From Gymnogyps californianus (Eukaryota > Chordata > Aves > Accipitriformes > Cathartidae), in assembly GCF_018139145.2 (NCBI RefSeq), contig NC_059477.1, forward strand, positions 19,357,522-19,421,521: a stretch of DNA of 64,000 nucleotides, read 5' to 3'. Below are positions 57,161 to 64,000 of this stretch, piece after piece. Each line of letters opens with the position of its first letter. The stretch's first letter is position 1. The position numbers were made by a program, and so were the translations under genes. Under the pieces are notes generated by a model that saw nothing but the letters and a program-made list of their open reading frames with translations, did not search any database and was not told the DNA's origin.

Positions 57161-60100
57161 GCCTCTAAGTTAAATATATTTTGCAAATAGTGTAAATGCA
57201 GAAATTAATCTTTGGAGACTTTTTGATTTACAGGTGAATGTTTTCAAATGAATCTTGGCTTTTAAATTAACATTAGTTCAGTGGTAGAAGGGAGTCTTGT
57301 GCCATTGGCTTCTTTTACAATACTTTTTTCTGGGAGAGTTTCTTTAACCCTTTTTGTTGTGTTCTAATGTAATCTAAGTTTCATATTCTGATTTATGGCT
57401 AAAGCCTGATACTGCAAGCAATTGACGTGTCACGGTCTTCATGTTGCTCCCATGATAAGAGTTGGTTGCGTGCATGATGATAATGCAAGTTTACATGCTT
57501 TTAAGTGCCTTTCAGAACATACGAGAGTGTCTCAGACCTGCACCACGTATTGATTTAAAAGGCTGTTTTAGCTGCTCCAGCGATGTTTCATCTTTTTCCT
57601 GAGCAGATCAAGATACATTTGGTTTAGTTTCCAAGCCTTCTTCCTCACCTGTTGTTATAAATTATTGGGTAATGATAGTGCACAACCACTACCTGGTAGG
57701 CGCTATAAAAACACAAATCAATACTCTTTGCCAAAGAGCATAAAGCCTCGAGAGGACTGATAGCAGTTGCAGCTTCTGGTCTGTGGACTAAAAATCAGAA
57801 TAAAATTACTGTGTCATTCTGAGCAAGCAATTGAGTAACTATTGAATGGTGACTTTCTATCAATGCTGTCTGTCACAACCAAAACTCGAAGGAATAACTC
57901 AAAGTAGAACTTCTTGTTGTTCTAAAATATCTGCTTCCTCAGCAGCTGGGCACTGAGCAGTGTCGGCATGGTGGAGTTAGGCACTGAACTATAATTCAGG
58001 AGCTGGGGATATGCTTATTTTGTTTTATAGTGAGGTGAAATCAACACCTTTTGGAATGGTTTTCTTTAAGCTGTCAAAAATCTGAACCCCTAGTCCCCAA
58101 TAACATTTGGCTGTCCTGGGACCCTGGTGCAGGAGGCAGATGACCCAAGTTGCTGATGTGGGATGGGGACTGAATGGAGCCTGTCTCTCCCAAATCTGCC
58201 ATGAGCAGAGGGGTGAGTGCTTTCTCTAGAGTAGCTTTCTCTTTCGAACTCCTGGCTGTGGAGGTTACTCATTTGCTGTACATACACACTAGTCGTAGAC
58301 TGGTAATGAACCTAAAAACTTTTGTAATGAAAGTTTCATCAAAATGGAGGGGTGTCTCTAATGGATTTTCTCACTACTTTTCTAGGAACAGTTAGAAAAT
58401 TCTTGATTATCTGTGGTGTCATTTGTTCTCTGGGAGGAAAAGCAAAACAAATACATTAGACTATCACATAAATTACTCCTAATCAAACTCTTGGCCATAC
58501 AAACTATTTTGCAAAGCCACAAGGAAGGCGCTGCCTGGGGAAATTGTGCAAACATGTTTCTGTGCTGTTCCTTGTCGCTTTCAACCTGTGCCATGTAAGG
58601 GCACTTGGGCCCTTAACTCCTTCAAAATGAAAAAACCCTCAAGCTTTTTTGCATACTTTCATTAAATTTTAAATGTTAATAGACTAACTTATTTTTGAAA
58701 AAATACCCAACCTACTTTTGTGCAGTGTTTTCCATTAAAAACTGTAAATAGTGTGTATATGGAAATCTTGAGTCTATGCCGCTGACCTAGCAGATGAAGG
58801 CGGTTACAACAGCTCAGTGTGGAAGTTTGTTTTTCAACTGGGGCTTTGTGTTTGTGGGAAGTTCCTTATGGTGAAAGGATGCCCTTGTGCAGGTAGGTGA
58901 CTCCATGGGTAGAGAATTGCATTTGTTACTTGGCTACAGGTAACAACAGCACAATTGCAACTGCTGTGTCATTGCATGTCAGTATTTGTTGATTGTTGTT
59001 TGCTCATGCTGAATTTATTACTTCTGGTAACAACTTAGGCATCTTTAGTTCTCTGTATTGTATATTATTAACCATTTTTTTTAAAGAACTGACAACACTG
59101 GTATTCCCCAACAGCAGAATCCCTTTTGTAATATCTGGAAAATATTTCCTTTCTCTCATATTTTAGAGAAGGGAGTGAAGGTAATATTTTTTCCACCATT
59201 CCTACTACAGCAATATGACTAGAAGTATTTATTTTTCAAAAATGCTAGGATTTTTGTTTGTTTCAGCTATTTGGCTGCATCTGTGTGTTGCTGGGGCTTT
59301 TTTAAAGAGATGGTGAATGACAGTCCGGTTGCAGAATGTATTTTCTTTTTAAGGCTCATCTTAAAACTTACTGGTTTGCAATGGTGAAATCCTCCTGGAA
59401 GGAGTTTGTTGGATTATTGAACAAATGGTGGGCAGCTGAAATTTAGGGACAATTAATGGAAAGTACTCAACTAAGACTGTGTGCAACTTCCTGTGAATAC
59501 TCCTGATGTAGTAAGGTGTTATGTTCGTCTAGTCATGAAGTCTGATCTATTTGATTTTAAAATCTCAGATTGTGTTATGAGTAAGCGTAATGATTTTGAG
59601 CCGGAATGTTGTTAGCCATTGTGAACAGTACTGAAGGAGTCTCAGGATGTATAATGTGATAGATGCAATTTTGTTTGAATTTTTTTTCCACGGCCAATTT
59701 AATTTTGATTTATTTGCCTCATTAACCTAAGGATTCAGAAAATTGAATGCCACCTGAGTGAGGTATTATTAACACTAGTGAAATATCTTCAAAATCTCTC
59801 CATGCTTATAAATTGATCTTTTGAAAGCATTTTAAAGGCATAATGATACTGTAGTGAAAATGTACAGCATCGTTTAAAAATTGCAAAATGCTTATTTGAT
59901 TTCTGAAATAAGACTTGGTCACCTGACTTAAATATATACTGATCTATTATTTATGCTTTGAAAATAGAGCTGATAAAAAGCATAAGTGTTCTTGATATTA
60001 TATTTTGTCATATCTAGCTAAAAAGATTGAAATCCAGAGAAACAATTTTCTGAAGAAATGAAATAGTATGCCCTCCTGAACCCCTGGGGAAAATAGCCTC

Positions 60101-61559
60101 TCTGTTTGCTCAGAATATGAAGCAGTAAAACAGTATAAGTAAAACAGACAGCCCATGTCACATTCCTATTTGTACAGTCTGGAATGATGTTTTAAAAACA
60201 TTTTCTAGTTATTTTTGATAAATAAATGGTGCAAATAACATCTGCAAACCAACCCTGCTGATGTAAGATTTTTCAGATCAGATTTGTTTGTCAGTGAAAG
60301 TTCAGAAAATTGCTTTGCAAAACTAAAGTTGTATAACTCCCAAAAATATGCATAACAACTGCACAAGAATGTATCTTGCTCTCCTTTTGCCTTCCCTCAA
60401 AGAAACTAATGCTGATTCTCCATTGTCTTTGCTTCTGGGCTCAGAAGGTAGCTTGATAAAATTATCAAATATCAAAAAGCTCAGTTGCTAAACACAAATG
60501 TGTTTATAAGGTGCTAAATAGCTGAACACTCATGTTGATAGTGGGGCATCCAGCTACCCTTTTGGAACAGCATATCCTTGTTAAAGCCTTGAGATTTCCC
60601 CCTGAGCCGTTAGTGCCCCATTGAAAACTAAGCTTAAGGGTTTTAAGAACCTTCCACAGGTGACGCACCTATGGTCAGGGGGTATAAAGGACATAAGTGT
60701 GTTGCCTGGCTGTTGCTTTCTGCAGGTTCTGCCAAAGGCTGGTACGCTGAGGACGGAGGGAAGTTCCTCAGTCTCGTGGTTTCCAGAAGTGCGCTCTTCA
60801 GTGTACGGATGCTGACGCCACTCTAATTTCCTTCACCGACATAAAAGCTGAGATGGAAAAAAGTTCCCTGGGCAGCAGGGTTGAGAAATCTGATGTCGTG
60901 GCTCCACAAATGCCCTGTTGCCCAACACTGGCCAAGGAAGCACGTGTCTGTACATCTCCCAAAACATTGCTTGTCAAGGGAGTGACAAGCTGCATTTGAG
61001 GAATGTATGTCTTCAGGGCTCTCTTGTTATGCTTCTGACTTCTCCACAAAGTTGATTAAAACCAACTTTAATGATATTTTTGTAAGGATTCTCAGTCAAT
61101 GGACTCCATCTCAGGCTAAATTCTGTGATACATCCACAGAGTACAAGATGCATGTATTTTGTAAAAATGTATGTGTTTAATAGCGACCAAAAGCATTGGT
61201 TTTTATTTTTCAGCCTTTACAAAAATAATGATTTAATAAACTCTTCCCTCTGAGCTTATACAACACTGGAATATTACCTGGGATTTTATTTTAATACCTG
61301 AACAAAAAATGGGGTTTACTAGACTAATAGCATTTAATTGAGTGGATCTCTCTTCGTTGAATGAAAAATGTCTTGGGTAGGGAGTTTTTGTCAGGGTCAG
61401 GGCTAGAATTCTAGAAAAGTTAATTTTTGTGTTATGGTTGTGTGTGTTCACTGTTGTATATAATGGTGGTGGTGATAACTGAGAACGTGACACTCTGAAT
61501 AATCTGAATGGATACTTCTGTACAGCAAATATAAGAAGGAATGAGCACGGTAATATAAA
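57161..61559. other. Downstream intergenic DNA with AT-rich block
   Basis: No gene is supported. The stretch 59640-60020 is AT-rich, repeat-free and has TAAT-type words, and may be conserved non-coding DNA. Short frames such as those at 58090-58598 and 60621-61049 overlap on opposite strands and lack homology. Confidence 0.5.
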
Positions 61560-61900
61560 GTCCTAAAAAATTCAGATGTTACTAATCCACCCAAGATTCA
61601 TTTCAGGTTTCTTTTTGGCAAAAGGCTCAAGTGCTTCAATGCAGCATGATTTGTCTGCCAGTAATTTTTCATGTCTTAATGACAAGGACATTATGTATAG
61701 CCATGAAGGGATATCACCATGATTTTATTGAACCTGACTTTACTGCATCATTTATTTCCTCAGAAATCTTGTTCTAATGTGGTATTTGTCCAATTAATTA
61801 TGAATTGAATTATTTGTTTAGCATTTTTGATAAAACAGTTAATGGTTTCTGTAATACTTAGTTGAAAGTTCCTTGGTCATGGGCAATGGGTGTCATTTTC
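61560..61900. promoter_or_regulatory. Putative conserved enhancer, homeodomain/forkhead motif cluster
   Basis: Contains ccaattaattatgaattga (61790-61808, overlapping homeodomain cores), TATTTGTTTA (61811-61820, forkhead type) and ttttattg and tttatttcc words that resemble posterior HOX/CDX sites. No repeat is recognisable. Given the expected HOXD-flanking position, it is a reasonable enhancer candidate, but conservation was not tested. Confidence 0.35.
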
Positions 61901-62651
61901 CATGCTAGGAGGCCAGGAGATCTTAGAAAAGGCACTTTTCAGTTGTTTGCTTACTGTCTCTTATGCTGAAAGTATGCTAGGACTGTAAGTAAATTATTTT
62001 TAAATTATTACTCACTGGATTTCCAAGGAGTGTCTCTAGGGAACTTAATTGAACAAATCTGTTTTCACTGAATGAAAAAATATTGGAGGGGGGGAAACAG
62101 GAAAAAAAGGGCAAGGCACCAAAAAAACCCTCAACCAGTCTTTGGGCTACTTCCCCCCAGGTAGGGGGAACATGGTGAATATAGAGGTCTGTGGTTCTTC
62201 TCCTGGAAGCACTTCATGCTGGGGCAGGCTGTCCTCTGGGATTTAAACTGACAGTTGCAGAACATGTCACTCTTCTATCGCAGGCAGGAGCTTGGCCATA
62301 CTTGATAGTCAAGTTCCAGTTATGATTAATAAAAAGTTAATAAGATATCTGTAAGATAAATTATACTAGAAAGGTGATATGCACTCTTAGAAGCAATAGA
62401 AGTATCAACTCTGTAGCCAAAACCACTACTGTCTAAGATTTAACTTATTAAAGTGTCTATCAATAATATTTATAAACTCTTATGTACAGTCTGACCTATA
62501 CTTAATCCCAGATCTCCTTGGTGGCTCAAGTAACAGGTAGAGGAACTACAAATGGTTAAAGAGCTGAGTGGCAGTGGAGAATCTGCAAAGGGTTTTGGTG
62601 GGTCCAATTTGCTAGTAATCTGTCAAAAGTAATTGAATCTTCCAGAAGATT

Positions 62652-62849
62652 TATTCTTGCCCACCCTTAGCCTACTTGCTGGGGGAGCAGAGTGGGAAAG
62701 AGAGAATGCCTTGAGGCTGGGCAAGCACTGTTCAGCAACAGCCAAAACACTGCTGTGTTATCAATGCTGTTTTAGCCACAAATCCAGAACACAGCACCAG
62801 AGGGGCTGCTGTGAAAAAAGTTAACCCCATCCCTGCCAGACCCTGTACA
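62652..62849 (-). mobile_element. Truncated LTR, same family as the 4.0 kb copy
   Basis: On the minus strand it opens TGTACAGGGTCTGGCAGGGA, closely matching the start of the LTR at 3989. It keeps the segments around ctggtgctgtgttctggatt, gataacacagcagtgtttt and gtgggcaagaa, then stops. Only about the first 200 bp remain and no target duplication could be paired. The short frame 62633-62824 lies inside it and is not a gene. Confidence 0.85.
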
Positions 62850-64000
62850 GGCAGTTTTGAATTAATTTGGATACTCTCAAGAGGTTAAATATGGAGACAG
62901 CATCTGACTGGAGAAGCTTGGTTGCTGCCCATAGTTTCAAGTCAGCTGGCAAACTTCTATTAGGAGGAAAAAATATAATCTGTGTAAAAGTTACTGCAGA
63001 GAGTATCTTAGCCAAGAAATCACAGGAAGCTCTGGGAAATGCAGTTACTGGAGGAAGAAGCTCTCATATGTCAACAATTACATGGTATTTGTGGTGGCTA
63101 TTCTGGTATGAGAAAGTGTTTGCACTGGACAAAGATAAGTTTCTTGCTTATCTTGCAGTGGGAAAATGCAGGGCTTGGCTCTCGTTTTGAACTTCATATA
63201 ACTAAATTACTGCTTTTTGTTGGAACATTTAAACAAAAACAAACGAGCAAGAAAATCTCTGAAGACTGTGTCTGTGCCAGACTCGGGCTTCTCTGCACCA
63301 TGGAGACCTCCAGTGCCTGTCTGCAAGGTGGAGCATATCTGAGGAAGCTGTGGGCTACCAACAGCAGTTACTGCTGGCAGTGTTGCCTCAGTAGCATGAA
63401 ATGAAAAAGCCTCAAGAGGAAGGCATGCCAGTTTTGACTCCTGATGCTTGGCCAGTGCCCAGTTCCAGGCTATCACGCCTCTGCTGTTGCAGTACTTTGC
63501 AGGAGTACTTATAAGTAGTGCCTTGAAATGGCAGGAGCTGTCTTTAGCTCTTAAGAGTGGACAGCTGGGAGCTGTAAGGACACACACAGGCTTTTCTGTC
63601 ACACAGCACTTGTGCCCTGTTTGCAGCAGAGGCAGCCAACCCCTACCATCCAGAAGTCCTCTGCTTTTCAGGAGCAAGTGGCTAAGCCTGGTGCTGAGTG
63701 AGTGCCCTTTTGGTTAACTCCGAAGGCTTGTTCCCTTAGGTTTCCCTTGGTTTGGGCTTAAACAATGAGAGTGCCTAAACAAATTGACATCTCCTTTCTG
63801 CTCACTTCAACCTTGAGTAACAAATGCATTGAGAGTGGAATCAACTGCAATACAGATGAGAGCAATACAATGGGAAGTCCTACAACAAGGAAAAAAAATA
63901 AATAGCACAGATATGAAACAGGGCCATATATGATCAGCTACAGTCATTACACTGAAGCAACTTCGCTCCTGTCTTCTCTGTTGTGCTAGTCAAACTTTTC
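62850..64000. other. Intergenic DNA at the right edge
   Basis: Slightly more GC-rich than its surroundings. Open frames of up to 156 codons lie on both strands and overlap each other (for example 63207-63677 on the minus strand). None has a recognisable domain or splice context, so none is called. Confidence 0.5.

Noticed and set aside
62633..62824. 63-codon frame near the right edge
   Set aside because: Lies inside the truncated LTR.
63207..63677. 156-codon minus-strand frame at the right edge
   Set aside because: Overlaps several plus-strand frames and shows no domain, promoter or exon boundaries.
1..64000. CRISPR array, tRNA, rRNA or bacterial-type system
   Set aside because: No regularly spaced repeats, no cloverleaf with A/B boxes and no operon-like gene packing were found by reading both strands.

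Overview
The window looks like bird nuclear DNA. It is intron-rich and AT-biased, with one sharp CpG island. It carries 3' ends of CR1 LINEs and solo LTRs of the ERVL-like type that I recognise from Neoaves. I found no prokaryotic operon, CRISPR array or RNA gene.

One protein-coding gene accounts for most of the window: LNPK (lunapark, also Lnp or KIAA1715), on the + strand. It begins in a CpG-island promoter (about 5.2-6.0 kb) with a non-coding first exon ending at 5559. Twelve coding exons follow, from the ATG at 9529 to the TAA at 48836-48838, all joined by GT-AG introns in compatible phases. The assembled reading frame is 1248 nt, 415 residues plus stop. It contains an MGG N-terminus (myristoylation type), a coiled coil, two membrane segments, a second coiled coil, a Ser/Pro-rich linker, a CxxC-18-CxxC zinc finger, the LNPARK signature and an acidic tail. 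Lunapark stabilises three-way junctions of the tubular endoplasmic reticulum. The first good poly(A) signal is at 49584-49589.

Layout: 1-5190 is intergenic, with a degenerate trinucleotide repeat (about 513-690) and a solo LTR (3989-4541). 5190-6040 is the CpG island. 5560-48647 holds the exons and introns; intron 6 contains a minus-strand solo LTR with a perfect 5-bp target duplication, a long imperfect inverted repeat and an enhancer-like block. Introns 8 and 12 contain CR1 fragments. 48839-50025 is 3' UTR with several poly(A) signals. 50026-64000 is downstream intergenic DNA with no credible gene and a truncated LTR at 62652-62849.

In known vertebrate genomes LNPK lies beside EVX2 and the HOXD cluster, with its 5' end towards EVX2. 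By that synteny (inference), the left edge faces EVX2/HOXD and the right edge runs towards the HOXD global control region. Several AT-rich, homeodomain-motif-dense, repeat-free blocks in intron 6 and after 56 kb are therefore the best candidates for long-range regulatory DNA. I found no clearly new gene system. The most interesting items are the putative enhancers, the inverted repeat at 23.3-23.7 kb, the 88-nt intron 7 and the NAGNAG acceptor of exon 3.
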